Notes: generated by a model not told the origin, from the sequence alone. Positions 9,064-18,639 are shown, counted from the stretch's first letter. The stretch: DNA of 64,000 bases from Stenotrophomonas sp. MYb238 (GCF_009496535.1 NZ_WIDL01000004.1:1-64000); one strand, 5' to 3'. Made by a program: numbers and translations.

Positions 9064-10364
9064 GGGTCTGTACCTTGTTCGGGTTCGTCGGAAGGAACAT
9101 CGGCCAGCGCAGCCAGCGCGACCGGGGTCAGCGGCGGCCGTACGGCGGTGGGGGAAAGGGACGGCGAGGCCAGCCGCAGTTCGCGCAGCGCCGCGCCGCA
9201 GATGCGGCCTTGGCAGGCGCCCATGCCGCAGCGGGTGACCAGCCGCAGCTGGCGCGGATCGGCATGCGCCTGCACCACAGACATCGGCACGTCCTCGCAG
9301 CGGCAGGCCAGGGTGTCGGGCGTCGCCAGCGCATGGGTACGCGCATCGGGAGCGAAGTGGGCGTGCAGCAGGGCGGCATAGGCGCGCTCGCGCTCGCGGC
9401 GCGCGCGCAGCGCCTCGCCGCCGCGTTCGTCGCCGAGCGCGAAGCAGGCGGCCATCGCGCCTTCTACACGCGCGCAGTCGCGCCCGCCGATGCCGAGCGC
9501 CTCGCCGGCGGCATGGATATCGGGATGGCTGCTGCGCAGGCGCGCATCGACGCGCACGGCCGGATGCACGGACGCGTTATCCAGCTCGCAGCCCAGCAGG
9601 CGCGCCAACTCGACGTTGGGCACCAGTCCCCAGCCGACCGCCAGCTGGTCGCATTCGATCCATTCGCGGCCGCGACCGCGGTCCACCTCGACCGCGCGCA
9701 GGGTGGCGTCGCCCTGCGCGGCCAACACCACGCTGCCGGCATGCCATGACACGCCGGCGAGACGGGTGCGCAGCGCCACCGCCTGCGCCAGCCGCGCCGG
9801 CCAGCGCCAAAGCCGGCGCGCGAAGGCATGCAGCACCTCCCTGCGCGCCTGCTCGTGGATACCGAGCACCCGTGCGCCATGGCGGCGCAGCGTCGCCGCC
9901 GCCGCCAGCAGCAGCGGACCGGTGCCGGCCACGACCACGCGTTTTCCAGCCACTGGCCAGCCCTGCTTGGCCAGCGCCTGCAGGCCGCCGGCGCCGGTCA
10001 CGCCGGGCAGGGTCCAGCCGGGAAACGGCAGCATCAGTTCGCGCGCGCCGGTGGCGATCACCAGCTTGCGCCAGTGCAGCGCCACCGCGCCGTCGGCATG
10101 GCTGGCGACCACGGCGTGGTCATCGGCCAGGACGACTTCATGACCGGCCAGCCATTCGATGCCGGCTGCGCCCAGCCCGTCGATCTGCGCGCATGCCATC
10201 GACGGCGCGCCGAAGCGCAGGTCGTGCCGCCACACCTGGCCGCCGGCGCGCGGCTGCGCGTCCACCAGCCCGACCTTCGCCCCGCGCCGGGCCGCGCCAT
10301 GCGCGGCGGCGAGGCCGGCCGGCCCCGCGCCCACCACCAGCAGGTCGAAACGCCGCTGCTTCAT
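9060..10364 (-). CDS. D-hydroxyproline dehydrogenase, FAD/pyridine-nucleotide-disulfide-type subunit
   Basis: This 434-residue flavoprotein has an N-terminal dinucleotide motif (VVGAGPAGLAAAHG) and a second Rossmann motif, VVAGTGPLLLAAA, near residue 150. A C-terminal BFD-like [2Fe-2S] region carries CRCEDV and CGMGACQGRIC. These subunits form heteromeric enzymes oxidising cis-4-hydroxy-D-proline together with a small ferredoxin-like protein and a DAO-type subunit; related complexes act on opines or L-proline. I chose ATG 10364, which begins directly at the Rossmann fold and overlaps the stop of the small [2Fe-2S] gene by four bases. The subunit probably channels electrons from the DAO-type subunit to a quinone or other acceptor. 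Confidence 0.88.
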   Translation of the reverse strand: MKQRRFDLLVVGAGPAGLAAAHGAARRGAKVGLVDAQPRAGGQVWRHDLRFGAPSMACAQIDGLGAAGIEWLAGHEVVLADDHAVVASHADGAVALHWRKLVIATGARELMLPFPGWTLPGVTGAGGLQALAKQGWPVAGKRVVVAGTGPLLLAAAATLRRHGARVLGIHEQARREVLHAFARRLWRWPARLAQAVALRTRLAGVSWHAGSVVLAAQGDATLRAVEVDRGRGREWIECDQLAVGWGLVPNVELARLLGCELDNASVHPAVRVDARLRSSHPDIHAAGEALGIGGRDCARVEGAMAACFALGDERGGEALRARRERERAYAALLHAHFAPDARTHALATPDTLACRCEDVPMSVVQAHADPRQLRLVTRCGMGACQGRICGAALRELRLASPSLSPTAVRPPLTPVALAALADVPSDEPEQGTDP

Positions 10365-10603
10365 GGCTGCGTCTCCACGCGCATGCCTGCACGCGCCAGC
10401 ACCATGCAGGCGCGCAGCTGCGCCACGCCGTCGATGCTGACCCGGCATTCGAAACACACGCCCATGCCGCACAACGGCGCGCGCGGCTGGCCGCTGGCCG
10501 AACGCCGGAACACCGGCCCGCGGCGCGCGACCGCGGCGGCCACGCTGGCGCCGTCGGGCACTTCCACCGGCACGCCATCGACGCTCAGCACGATGCTGTT
10601 CAT
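10361..10603 (-). CDS. D-hydroxyproline dehydrogenase, small (2Fe-2S) subunit
   Basis: This 80-residue protein is little more than a ferredoxin-like domain. The cluster ligands are Cys45, Cys50, Cys53 and Cys66 (C-x4-C-x2-C-x12-C, the plant-ferredoxin/xanthine-dehydrogenase type pattern). It is the electron-transfer bridge between the two flavin subunits encoded on either side. Four-base overlaps occur at both ends (ATGA at 10361-10364 and 10600-10603), so all three subunits should be made in matched amounts. The frame continues upstream, but ATG 10603 gives the compact family length. Confidence 0.88.
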   Translation of the reverse strand: MNSIVLSVDGVPVEVPDGASVAAAVARRGPVFRRSASGQPRAPLCGMGVCFECRVSIDGVAQLRACMVLARAGMRVETQP

Positions 10604-11718
10604 GCGTTGCCCCGCAGCGCGCGTTCGGGCAGGTAGGGCGTCAGCGGCAAAGCCGGGGCGCGCCCGAGCAGGGCGTCGATCACCAGCCGCGCGCTGCCCG
10701 GCGCCGCGGTGATGCCCAGGCCCTCGTGGCCGGCCGCCACCCATACATCGCGGCGGCCCGGCACCGGCCCCAGATACGGCAGGCCATCGGCAGTGGCCGG
10801 GCGGAAGCCGCACCAGCTGCGCAGCGCGCGCACCTCGCGCAGCGCCGGCACGAAGGCGATGGCCCGCTGCAGCATGCGCCGCAGCAGCGGCAGCGAGATG
10901 TCCGTGCCGGTGGCGTCGTACTCACGCGAGGACCCGATCAGCAGCTGGCCGTTGGGTCGCGGCTGCACGTTGAACGACACGCTGGCCGCGTCCGCGCCAT
11001 GCGCGGCGGCGGCATAGCCCATTTCGATCAGCTGGTGGCGCAGCAGCGGCCGATGGCGCTCGGTGATCACCAGCTGCCCCTTGCGCGCGCGCATCGGCAG
11101 TTCCGGCAGCAGCTCCGGCAGGGCCACGCCCGTGGCCACCAGCACCGGTCCGTGCAGCACATGGCCATCGGCCAGGCGCACGCCGCCATCGACCAGATGC
11201 TCGGCGCGCACGCCGGCAAACACCTGTGCGCCGGCACCGCGCGCTTCCTCGATCAGGCGCCAGGCCACGCGCGGCGGATACACCACCGCGTCGTCGGCCA
11301 CACGCATGCCGCCCTTCATGCCCGCGGCGAGCGCCGGTTCCAGTGCATGCAGGCCGCGCGCATCCACCGCTTCGGCGCGCACGCCCATCGCCGCCAGCGC
11401 TTCGATGCGCGCTGCAACGCCCTCGAGTTCCGTTTCCTCGCGCGCCACCCACAGCGTGCCGCAGCGCCGGTGCTCGCTCTCCGGCCACGCCGCCCAGCGC
11501 CGCCACAGCTGCAGCGAATACACGCACAGCGCCAGTTCGTGCGGATCGCCATCCATCGCCACCAGATGGCCCATCGCCGCGGCACTGGCGCCGCCGCCGA
11601 TGGCGCCGCTCTCGACCACCGCCACGCGCAGCCCGGCGGCGACCGCCGCCTCCGCGCAGGCGGCGCCGACGATGCCGGCGCCGATGACGATCAGGTCGTG
11701 GCGGCTGCGTCCGCTCAC
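10600..11718 (-). CDS. D-hydroxyproline dehydrogenase, DAO-type catalytic FAD subunit
   Basis: This 372-residue FAD oxidoreductase of the D-amino-acid oxidase family oxidises cis-4-hydroxy-D-proline to 1-pyrroline-4-hydroxy-2-carboxylate. The ADP-binding motif is [15 protein letters not shown] near the N-terminus, and the C-terminal FAD-contact segment is [15 protein letters not shown]. The open frame runs far upstream through the epimerase, but the real start is the GTG at 11718. It begins VSGRSRHDL just before the Rossmann strand and forms a GTGA overlap with the epimerase stop. It sits directly downstream of the epimerase that makes its substrate. Sarcosine- or D-octopine-oxidase activity is the alternative, made unlikely by the cluster. 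Confidence 0.9.
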   Translation of the reverse strand: MSGRSRHDLIVIGAGIVGAACAEAAVAAGLRVAVVESGAIGGGASAAAMGHLVAMDGDPHELALCVYSLQLWRRWAAWPESEHRRCGTLWVAREETELEGVAARIEALAAMGVRAEAVDARGLHALEPALAAGMKGGMRVADDAVVYPPRVAWRLIEEARGAGAQVFAGVRAEHLVDGGVRLADGHVLHGPVLVATGVALPELLPELPMRARKGQLVITERHRPLLRHQLIEMGYAAAAHGADAASVSFNVQPRPNGQLLIGSSREYDATGTDISLPLLRRMLQRAIAFVPALREVRALRSWCGFRPATADGLPYLGPVPGRRDVWVAAGHEGLGITAAPGSARLVIDALLGRAPALPLTPYLPERALRGNA

Positions 11719-12659
11719 GGCGCCCGGCTGCCGATGCCCCAGGCGAACGGATCGGTTTCGTCGATCAGCAGGGTCGCGCGTGCGGTGATCCACGCCTGTC
11801 CGGTGATCCGCGGCAGGATGCCGCGCCCGCCCTGCCGGTACGAAGCCTCGAACACGCTGCCGAGGATGCCCTGCTGCACCCAGTTCGCGCCCTCGGCCAG
11901 CTTGCCGTCGGCGGCCAGGCAGGCCAGCTTGGCGCTGGTGCCGGTGCCGCAGGGCGAGCGGTCGTAGGCCAGGCCCGGGCACAGCACGAAGTTGCGTGCG
12001 GCGCCGCTGCCATCCGGCGCGGCCGCATTGACTTCGACGTGGTCGATGGCGCCGTCGGCGCCGGCGATGCCGTCGCGCTCCAGCGCGATGCGGATCGCTT
12101 CGGTATAGGCGGTCAGCTCGCGCTGGTTGGCCAGGGTCAGCGCGCAGGGCGCCTGCGCGGTGATGAAGAACCAGTTGCCGCCCCAAGCCACGTCGCCGCG
12201 CACGACGCCGTGGCCGGGCACGTCCACCGCGACATCGTGCAGGTGGCGCCAGCTCTCCACGTTGTCCACCGCCACGCGGCCGTCGTCGAACAGTTCCACG
12301 CCGACCGTGCCCACCGGCGTCTCGATGCGGTGCCGGCCCGGCTGGATGCGGCCCAGTTCGGCCAGGGTGCGCACCACGCCGATGGTGCCGTGGCCGCACA
12401 TGCCCAGGCAGCCGACGTTGTTGAAGAAGATCACCCCGGTGCACGCCGACGGGTCTTCGGCCGGCAGCAGCAGCGCGCCGACCATCGTGTCCGAGCCGCG
12501 CGGCTCGCAGGCCAGCGTCGCGCGCCAGTGGTCGAAATCGCGCACCAGGCGCCCGCGGCGCTGCTGCAGGCTGCCGCCGCCGAGGTCGGGAAATCCGCCG
12601 AGCACGACCCGGGTGGGTTCGCCGGCGGTATGCGAATCGATGATGTCTATGCGGTGCAT
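11715..12659 (-). CDS. 4-hydroxyproline 2-epimerase
   Basis: This 314-residue proline-racemase-family enzyme interconverts trans-4-hydroxy-L-proline and cis-4-hydroxy-D-proline, the first catabolic step. Both catalytic acid/base cysteines are present: Cys88 in GMCGHGTIG and Cys237 in [10 protein letters not shown]. This distinguishes it from the Thr/Cys dehydratase branch. The N-terminus [17 protein letters not shown] is typical of the family, and ATG 12659 is chosen for it. It is the first gene of a minus-strand operon of six or seven genes. The operon faces the PAS-AraC regulator across a 162-base intergenic region with repeated ATTCGGC half-sites. Confidence 0.95.
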   Translation of the reverse strand: MHRIDIIDSHTAGEPTRVVLGGFPDLGGGSLQQRRGRLVRDFDHWRATLACEPRGSDTMVGALLLPAEDPSACTGVIFFNNVGCLGMCGHGTIGVVRTLAELGRIQPGRHRIETPVGTVGVELFDDGRVAVDNVESWRHLHDVAVDVPGHGVVRGDVAWGGNWFFITAQAPCALTLANQRELTAYTEAIRIALERDGIAGADGAIDHVEVNAAAPDGSGAARNFVLCPGLAYDRSPCGTGTSAKLACLAADGKLAEGANWVQQGILGSVFEASYRQGGRGILPRITGQAWITARATLLIDETDPFAWGIGSRAP

Positions 12660-12687
12660 GCGGCCATGCTCCCACCGCCGCCGCAGG

Positions 12688-12729
12688 GCCGAATAGCAGT
12701 GCATTCGGCGCCCTCGTGCGGAATTCGGC
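12688..12729. promoter_or_regulatory. Candidate operator: ATTCGGC half-sites in the divergent hydroxyproline promoter region
   Basis: GCCGAAT (12688-12694) and ATTCGGC (12703-12709) form an inverted repeat with an 8-base centre. A second ATTCGGC lies at 12723-12729, on the same face 20 bases (about two helical turns) away. The site lies between the epimerase ATG (12659) and the regulator ATG (12822). Direct half-sites two turns apart suit an AraC-family dimer; binding is inferred. Confidence 0.5.
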
Positions 12730-12821
12730 ACAACCGCGCAAACGCTGCGGCACGGCCCGGAAGCATGCGCTAGGATCGGCCGCACGCCACGCCGACGAGC
12801 GCCAACGCGAAGACGACGCCC

Positions 12822-13577
12822 ATGGACGCACAGCATTCCTCAAGCGAAGTGCAGCACCTGTTCGATGCGCTGCCGGACACCGTGTTCTTCGTGAAGGACC
12901 GCGAGGGACGCTACACGCACTGCAACCTCACCCTGGTGCAGCGGCTGGGCCGCAGGAAACGCGGCGACGTCATCGGCCGCTCGCCGCTGGAAGTGTTCCC
13001 GCCGCCGCTGGGCAACCGCTACCTGCTGCAGGACCGGCAGGTGCTGGCCGGCGATCCCATCGCCGACCGCCTGGAAGTACACCTGTACCCGAACCGCCGC
13101 CCCGGCTGGTGCCTGACGCTCAAGCGCCCGCTGTTCCGCGACGGTGAAATCTGCGGGCTGATGGGCGTCTCGCGCGACCTCGGCCGGCCCAACAGCCGCC
13201 ACTCGGCCTTCGCCCAGCTCGACCGCGTGGTGGCGCACATGCAGGAACATTTCGAGTCCAACCTGCGCGCGCCGCAGCTGGCCGAACTGGCCGGCATGTC
13301 GCTGGCGCAGCTGGAACGGCACTTCCGCCATGTGTTCCAGCTCACCCCGCAGCAGTACCTGATCAAGCTGCGCATCGAGATGGCCATGCGCCTGCTGCGC
13401 GAGTCCGGCAGCATCGCCGGCATCGGCCAGCGCTGCGGCTTCAGCGACCAGAGCGCGTTCGCGCGCCAGTTCAAGGCCACCGTCGGCATGACGCCCAGCG
13501 AGTACCGCAATCTGGAAGACGTGTTCTACGGCGGCGAGCCGGCCGACGCGGCCGGACCGGCGCACCGGACCGGCTGA
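12822..13577 (+). CDS. PAS-AraC family transcriptional regulator of hydroxyproline operon
   Basis: This 251-residue regulator is transcribed divergently from the hydroxyproline operon. Residues 10-125 resemble a PAS fold ([19 protein letters not shown], then [10 protein letters not shown]). Residues 145-235 are a two-HTH AraC/XylS DNA-binding domain ([46 protein letters not shown]). It probably senses hydroxyproline or a pathway intermediate and activates the operon. The PAS sensor is unlike the cupin or amidase-like sensors of classical AraC proteins and may bind a small carboxylate. ATG 12822 has no strong ribosome-binding site, but no better start is nearby. It converges on the beta-lactamase gene 21 bases away. 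Confidence 0.88.
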   Translation: MDAQHSSSEVQHLFDALPDTVFFVKDREGRYTHCNLTLVQRLGRRKRGDVIGRSPLEVFPPPLGNRYLLQDRQVLAGDPIADRLEVHLYPNRRPGWCLTLKRPLFRDGEICGLMGVSRDLGRPNSRHSAFAQLDRVVAHMQEHFESNLRAPQLAELAGMSLAQLERHFRHVFQLTPQQYLIKLRIEMAMRLLRESGSIAGIGQRCGFSDQSAFARQFKATVGMTPSEYRNLEDVFYGGEPADAAGPAHRTG

Positions 13578-13598
13578 GTGGGGAGCCCGGGTTTCCGC

Positions 13599-14639
13599 TC
13601 AGGGCACGAACAGGTAGTAGTCGTGCGCGGCGCGCGCCAGCTGGGCGATGGCCGCGTCGCGCGCTTCGGTGGAGGCGCGCGAGCGGATGAACACCGCGGC
13701 CACGATGTGGCCGCGCCCGTTCGGCAGCTCGATCACGCCGACGTCGTTGATCACGTCGCCCACCGTACCGGTCTTGTGCGCCACCGGCGTGCCGCTGGGC
13801 AGCATGCCGCGCAGGCGCGCGTTGCCGGTGCGGGTATCGAGCATGATCTGCTGCAGCACGCGGGTCGACGCCGGCGACAGCAGCTCGCCCTTCCAGGTGC
13901 GCTGCAGCAGCTGCGCCATGGCGCGGGCGCTGCTGGTGTCGCGCGGGTCGGCGTTCCAGGCGTCCATGTTGGTGCGCCGCTGCGCCTCGCTGCGTTCGCC
14001 GCGCGACAGTTCGCCATAGGCCGCCGGGCCCAGCGGCCGCGCGTGCGAAGCGGCGTCGCCATAGTAGTTGGCCAGCAGTTCCCAGATGTAGCGGTCCACG
14101 CGCAGGCCGTCGACGCCCAGCGCGCGCATGCGCTGCTGCACCGCCTCGGGACCGCCGCCGGTGCGGATCAGGATGTCGGTGGCGTTGTTGTCGCTGACCG
14201 TGATCATCATGTGCAGCAGGTCGCGGATGGTGATGGCCGAACCGGCGCTCAGATGGGTGTCCATCGGCCCGCCCATGTCCGGGTAGATGTCGTCCGGGCC
14301 CAGCAGCACCTGCTGCTGCAGGCCCAGCTTGCCCTCGTCCACCAGCTTGAGGATGTGCACCGCCACCGGCACCTTCATGGTGCTGGCCATCGGCAACGGC
14401 CGGTCGGCGTCGACGTAGACCGCGCGGCCGCTTTCCAGGTGCACCAGCGCCGCGCCGACGTCGCCCGGCAACTGCGCCGCCAGGCGCTCGGCTTCGGCCT
14501 GCAGCGCGATCGCCTGCGGCTGCGCCTGTCGCGCCTGGGCCGGCATCGGCGTGGCGCACAGGCTGCCCAGCAGCAGGGCGGAAGCCAGCACGGAAGCGCG
14601 CAGGCGCGGATGCGGAGAACGACGGACGCGGACGGTCAT
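13599..14639 (-). CDS. Class A beta-lactamase with extended omega loop
   Basis: This 346-residue protein has a signal peptide (about 1-36, ends MPAQA). The class A active-site motifs are all present: S-x-x-K as STMK, SDN as SDNNA, the general base Glu with Asn five residues on (WELLAN), and KTG as HKTGTVG. About 36 residues are inserted between the ELLAN segment and the following RDTSS. In TEM-type enzymes that distance is only about eight residues, so this would be a very long omega loop. ATG 14639 is preferred to the upstream in-frame ATG because it follows AAGAGGATC and starts the signal peptide. The expected role is periplasmic hydrolysis of penicillins or cephalosporins; activity is untested and no AmpR-like regulator adjoins it. 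Confidence 0.85.
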   Translation of the reverse strand: MTVRVRRSPHPRLRASVLASALLLGSLCATPMPAQARQAQPQAIALQAEAERLAAQLPGDVGAALVHLESGRAVYVDADRPLPMASTMKVPVAVHILKLVDEGKLGLQQQVLLGPDDIYPDMGGPMDTHLSAGSAITIRDLLHMMITVSDNNATDILIRTGGGPEAVQQRMRALGVDGLRVDRYIWELLANYYGDAASHARPLGPAAYGELSRGERSEAQRRTNMDAWNADPRDTSSARAMAQLLQRTWKGELLSPASTRVLQQIMLDTRTGNARLRGMLPSGTPVAHKTGTVGDVINDVGVIELPNGRGHIVAAVFIRSRASTEARDAAIAQLARAAHDYYLFVP

Positions 14640-14727
14640 GGAAGATCCTCTTGCAGCGGAACGGATGCGAAGGCGCGACCGGCATGGTAACGGCAGGGCC
14701 GATCCGCGCGGCACCCCCGGAAACGAC

Positions 14728-14755
14728 GGAGGCCGCCCAGCGATGGGCGGCCTCC
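14728..14755 (-). terminator. Strong hairpin downstream of actP
   Basis: A perfect 12-bp stem (GGAGGCCGCCCA and its complement) with a GCGA loop lies 26 bases after the actP stop. On the minus strand the 3' side is only modestly T-rich; the T-rich side faces the plus strand. It most likely separates the acetate operon from the beta-lactamase gene. Confidence 0.7.
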
Positions 14756-14780
14756 TTCTTCTTTCTTCCTCAAACGGCGC

Positions 14781-16505
14781 TCAATGCTCGGCAGCCCTGC
14801 TCGCGCCGATGCCGGTCTCGGCGCGCACCTGCTGCGCCGGGTAGGCCGCACGCTCGGCCTGCGCGCGCGTGCTCCTGTCCAGCACCGAGAACAGCCAGAT
14901 GCCGACGAAGGCGATGGTCATCGAGAACAGCGCCGGGCTGGTGTACGGGAACGGCGCGCTGCCGGCCGGGTTGCCCAGCGTATCCACCCACACCGACGGC
15001 GACAGCAGGGTCAGCAGCAGCGACGAGGCCAGGCCGAGGAAGCCGCCGATCACCGCGCCGCGGGTGGTGCAGTCCTTCCACAGCAGCGACAGGATCAGCA
15101 CCGGGAAGTTGGCCGAGGCGGCGATGGCGAAGGCCAGCGACACCATGAAGGCCACGTTCTGCTTCTCGAAGGCGATGCCCAGCAGTACCGCCACCACGCC
15201 CAGCACCACGGTGGTGGCGCGCGAGACGCGCAGTTCCGAGCCTGCCGGCGGATTGCCCTGCTTGATCACCGTCGCGTACAGGTCGTGCGACACCGCCGAG
15301 GCGCCGGAAAGCGTCAGGCCGGCGACCACCGCAAGGATGGTGGCGAAAGCCACCGCCGAGATGAAGCCCATGAACAGGTTGCCGCCCACCGCCTTGCCGA
15401 CCAGCACCGCGGCCATGTTCGGCCCGCCCTGGATGGTGCCGGTGACCGGGTCCGCATACTCGGGGTTGGTCAGCACCAGGGCGATGGCGCCGAAGCCGAT
15501 GATGAAGATCAGGATGTAGAAGTAGCCGATCCAGGTGGTGGCCCAGAACACCGACTTGCGCGCCTGCTTGGCGTCGGGAACGGTGAAGAAGCGCATCAGG
15601 ATGTGCGGCAGGCCGGCGGTGCCGAACATCAGCGCCATGCCGAAGGAGATCGCCGAGATCGGGTCCTTGACGAAGCCGCCCGGGCCCATGATCGACAGGC
15701 CCGCGGCCGCCGCCTCCCCGGCGCCCTTGCCGCCGTTGGCCGCGATCTGCGCCTTGACCTGCACCGCGGTGGAGAACAGCTTCTCGAAGCTGAAGCCGAA
15801 CTTCCACATCACCATCAGCGCCATGAAGGTCACGCCGAACAACAGCAGGCAGGCCTTGATGATCTGCACCCAGGTGGTGGCGGTCATGCCGCCGAACAGC
15901 ACGTAGACCATCATCAGCACGCCGACCAGCACCACCGCGATCCAGTAGTCCAGGCCGAACAGCAGCTTGATCAGCGCGCCGGCGCCGACCATCTGCGCGA
16001 TCAGGTAGAACAGCACCACCACCAGCGTGCCGGAGGCGGCGAACAGGCGGATCGGCTTCTGCGCGAAGCGGTAGCCGGCCACGTCGGCGAAGGTGAAGCG
16101 GCCGAGGTTGCGCAGCCGCTCGGCCATCAGGAAGGTCAGGATCGGCCAGCCGACCAGGAAGCCAATGGCGTAGATCAGGCCGTCGTAGCCGTTGGCCATC
16201 ACCGCCGCGGTGATGCCCAGGAACGAGGCCGCCGACATGTAGTCGCCGGCGATCGCCAGGCCGTTCTGGAAGCCGGTGATGCCGCCGCCGGCGGTGTAGA
16301 AGTCCGACGCCGAGCGGGTGCGCGCGGCCGCCCACTTGGTGATGCCCAGGGTCGCCAGCACGAATGCGGCGAACATGATGATCGCGGTCCAGTTGGTGGG
16401 CTGGCGCACGGTCTGGCCGATGTCGCCGCCGGCCGCCAGCGCGGCGCCGCTGGCGGCGAGCAGGGCCAGCAGCGCGGCCGGGCGCAGCAGGGAAGCGCGG
16501 GTCAT
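14781..16505 (-). CDS. actP: Cation/acetate symporter ActP
   Basis: This 574-residue inner-membrane transporter of the solute:sodium symporter (SLC5) family imports acetate and other short carboxylates. A signal-like leader (1-25) precedes about 13 membrane segments. Family landmarks include [43 protein letters not shown] and the long periplasmic insert around 250-280. The length matches E. coli ActP (about 550). Its ATG overlaps the yjcH stop by four bases. Together with acs (activation) and DcaP-like porin (outer-membrane entry) encoded next to it, it forms an acetate uptake and activation unit. The CrbSR-type regulators in this region are the probable controllers. Confidence 0.95.
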   Translation of the reverse strand: MTRASLLRPAALLALLAASGAALAAGGDIGQTVRQPTNWTAIIMFAAFVLATLGITKWAAARTRSASDFYTAGGGITGFQNGLAIAGDYMSAASFLGITAAVMANGYDGLIYAIGFLVGWPILTFLMAERLRNLGRFTFADVAGYRFAQKPIRLFAASGTLVVVLFYLIAQMVGAGALIKLLFGLDYWIAVVLVGVLMMVYVLFGGMTATTWVQIIKACLLLFGVTFMALMVMWKFGFSFEKLFSTAVQVKAQIAANGGKGAGEAAAAGLSIMGPGGFVKDPISAISFGMALMFGTAGLPHILMRFFTVPDAKQARKSVFWATTWIGYFYILIFIIGFGAIALVLTNPEYADPVTGTIQGGPNMAAVLVGKAVGGNLFMGFISAVAFATILAVVAGLTLSGASAVSHDLYATVIKQGNPPAGSELRVSRATTVVLGVVAVLLGIAFEKQNVAFMVSLAFAIAASANFPVLILSLLWKDCTTRGAVIGGFLGLASSLLLTLLSPSVWVDTLGNPAGSAPFPYTSPALFSMTIAFVGIWLFSVLDRSTRAQAERAAYPAQQVRAETGIGASRAAEH

Positions 16506-16819
16506 TGCACGTCCTCCACGATCTGGTGGGTCAACTGGTCGAACTCCTTGTTGGCGCGGCGCACGTAGATGCCGGTGATGACGATGGTGAACACCATCAG
16601 CCCGAGCGCGATCGGGATGCCGACGGTGGTGATCCTGCCCTCGGCGATGGGTTTGGCCAGGAACGCCTTGTCGAAGGCGATCAGGCCGATGTAGCCGTAG
16701 TAGCCCAGCAGCATCAGCACGGTCAGGAACCAGCCCAGGCGGTTGCGCGAGCGCCGCAGCCGCTGGTAGGCGGGGTGGGAAGCGATCCGCTCAACACGGG
16801 GATCGACGGAAGCATTCAT
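16502..16819 (-). CDS. yjcH: DUF485 membrane protein YjcH
   Basis: This 105-residue inner-membrane protein with two hydrophobic helices (about 30-52 and 67-87) matches the DUF485 family. Its genes almost always precede actP. The family's precise role is unknown; an accessory function in acetate transport is inferred from this conserved pairing. The frame begins [12 protein letters not shown], and GAGAATCCCG before the ATG supplies a plausible ribosome-binding site. It overlaps actP by ATGA. Confidence 0.9.
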   Translation of the reverse strand: MNASVDPRVERIASHPAYQRLRRSRNRLGWFLTVLMLLGYYGYIGLIAFDKAFLAKPIAEGRITTVGIPIALGLMVFTIVITGIYVRRANKEFDQLTHQIVEDVQ

Positions 16820-16930
16820 CGGGATTCTCCAGATTTCGGGAATACGGACGCGGGCGTGCGGTGCGCGCCGGTGCGTTGCATGAGTGCTCCCCGTGGGGGC
16901 AGGGAGATGATGCGGACTGCCTTTCCTGCG

Positions 16931-16963
16931 CCGGCACCGGCGCCGCGACGACGCCGGTGCCGG
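16931..16963 (-). terminator. GC-rich hairpin after the DcaP-like gene
   Basis: CCGGCACCGGCG and its exact complement (12 bp) flank a 9-base loop, beginning five bases past the porin stop. There is no T-run, so it may attenuate rather than fully terminate transcription into yjcH-actP. Confidence 0.55.
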
Positions 16964-16967
16964 TGAC

Positions 16968-18398
16968 TCAGAAGCTGTACTTGGTGGTGAACTGCACGCG
17001 GCTGATGTCGCCCTTGCGGCCGTCCTCGATCTCGCGCACGCCGTACATCAGCTCGGCGCCGACATCGACCTTGGGCATCGGCGTGTAGAACACGTTGCCG
17101 CGGATCGACTGCACGCTTTTCGTCACCAGCGGGCCGGCGATGGCGTCGTTGTCGTAGTCGCTGCGCGCGTAGATCAGGTTGGTGCGCAGCTTGGGAGTGA
17201 AGGCGTGGCGCCAGCCGACGTAGCCGGCGATCACGCCGGTCGGGTCGAGCTCGTCGCGCACCGCGTCCCAGGTGCTGTCGCCGGTGATGCCCAGGCCGAT
17301 GTAGCGGGAAATGCCCTGGCCGCCGGTGAGCTGGTAATGCAGCGAATCGCTGCCGCCCATCGCCCACTTGCCGCCCAGGGTCACGCCGCCGCCGGTGGCG
17401 GTGCCGTGCGCGCCGGTGGCTTGGTTGTCCACTTTCAGCTGGCGCAGCAGGCCGCCCACGCCGAAGGTGCCCCAGTCGCCCTTCCAGCCGTAGCGCACCG
17501 TCAGGTCGGGCAGCGAGCCGCGGTCGGAGCTGGTGGCGCCGATCAGCGTGGTTTCCGGGTTCTCCAGCGAGGCGCTGAAACCGCCCTGGGTGTAGCGCAC
17601 CTGCGCCTGGCGCACGAAGATCACGCCGTCGGTGGGGCCGACGAAGTCCACCGCCTCGGGCAGCGAGGCCACGTCCATGAAGTTGGACCAGGTCTGGCCG
17701 GCCAGCCAGTTGTTCCAGTACATGTAGGCATGGCGCAGGGTGACGCCGTAGGTGTTGGTCGCGGTCTGGTTGCCGAGCGCGTTGCCGAAGAAATCCATCT
17801 CCACCATCGCACCGGCCTTGTCGCCGTTCTCGGCCACGTGGTCCACGCCCAGGTTGAAGCGCGAGAACTTGGCGTGGGCGTTGTAGTCCACGTCCGAGGC
17901 CTTGCCCGAGCCGCCGGCGCCGTGCACCGGGGTCTGCCCCGGCAGGTACAGCGCGCGGCCGGTGGCGTCGTCGGCGAGCTGGCCGTCGCCGGTGCGGGTG
18001 GCGAGGAAGTCGGCCTTGATGAAGCCGCCGAACTTGAAGGTGGTGCCCGGCGTGGCGCCCGGGGTGATGCTGGTCACCTGGATCGGTTGCTTGCCGGCCG
18101 GGACTGCCGGCCTGGCCGGGGCGGTGGTGGCGGCCGCCTGCTCGGCGCGCACCTGCTGCACGTCGCCCTGGGTCTGCGCGATGGCACCCTGCTGTTGCTG
18201 CTGGGTGGACAGCAGCAGCTGCACCTGGCGCTCCAGTTCGGCGACGCGGGCTTCCAGCGCCTTCTCCTTGGCGGTGTCGGCCCAGGCCATGCCCGGCGCC
18301 AGCAGCGCCACGAACAGCGCCGCGGCAAGAGGCCGGCGCACCATCGTCCCCGTCGCGGGGAACGCATTGCCCGTTCGTTTCAACACGTGTCTGTTCAT
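16968..18398 (-). CDS. DcaP-like trimeric outer-membrane porin
   Basis: This 476-residue protein resembles DcaP-type channels, which admit dicarboxylates and other small anions through the outer membrane. After the signal peptide (ends MAWA, about 40) comes a coiled coil (about 44-90, heptad-rich '[20 protein letters not shown]' followed by a Gln run). This fits the N-terminal trimerisation helix of the family. The rest is a beta-barrel rich in alternating Tyr/Phe, starting [11 protein letters not shown] and ending in FTTKYSF with the C-terminal Phe expected for BAM recognition. ATG 18398 follows GGAGAGAGG. It is divergent from acs and upstream of yjcH-actP, suggesting a role in acetate or short-acid entry. 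Substrate is inferred. Confidence 0.85.
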   Translation of the reverse strand: MNRHVLKRTGNAFPATGTMVRRPLAAALFVALLAPGMAWADTAKEKALEARVAELERQVQLLLSTQQQQQGAIAQTQGDVQQVRAEQAAATTAPARPAVPAGKQPIQVTSITPGATPGTTFKFGGFIKADFLATRTGDGQLADDATGRALYLPGQTPVHGAGGSGKASDVDYNAHAKFSRFNLGVDHVAENGDKAGAMVEMDFFGNALGNQTATNTYGVTLRHAYMYWNNWLAGQTWSNFMDVASLPEAVDFVGPTDGVIFVRQAQVRYTQGGFSASLENPETTLIGATSSDRGSLPDLTVRYGWKGDWGTFGVGGLLRQLKVDNQATGAHGTATGGGVTLGGKWAMGGSDSLHYQLTGGQGISRYIGLGITGDSTWDAVRDELDPTGVIAGYVGWRHAFTPKLRTNLIYARSDYDNDAIAGPLVTKSVQSIRGNVFYTPMPKVDVGAELMYGVREIEDGRKGDISRVQFTTKYSF

Positions 18399-18483
18399 CG
18401 GGTCTGCCTCTCTCCGGCTGGCGTTGGCGGCCGCGTCGGTCGCACGGTCAGCGGCAGGGTGCGCGGCCTTCGCGGCGGGCGGC

Positions 18484-18529
18484 TATTCGCCATTAGTCGA
18501 AAGCGGGCGGGTATTCGACCATCGTCTAA
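18484..18529. promoter_or_regulatory. Direct repeats in the DcaP/acs divergent promoter region
   Basis: TATTCG-CCAT-TA-GTCGAA (18484-18502) and TATTCGACCAT-C-GTCTAA (18512-18529) are near-identical, 28 bases apart, between the porin start (18398) and acs start (18640). They are plausible binding sites for a LuxR-type regulator such as the CrbR-like protein encoded downstream of acs. This is inference from position and repetition. Confidence 0.45.
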
Positions 18530-18639
18530 CCCGGGGGGCAGCGCGCGGCAGGGACGATGCGGCACACTTGGGAAGTCCCGGCCGCGTCGCAGGATGCGGC
18601 TCCCCCATTGGTTACAAGTGCAAAGGTGAGGGTGTTGCC

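Noticed and set aside
13599-14639. Idea that the beta-lactamase lacks the general-base glutamate
   Set aside because: A first ungapped alignment from RDTSS failed, but WELLAN further upstream supplies Glu and Asn with the right five-residue spacing.
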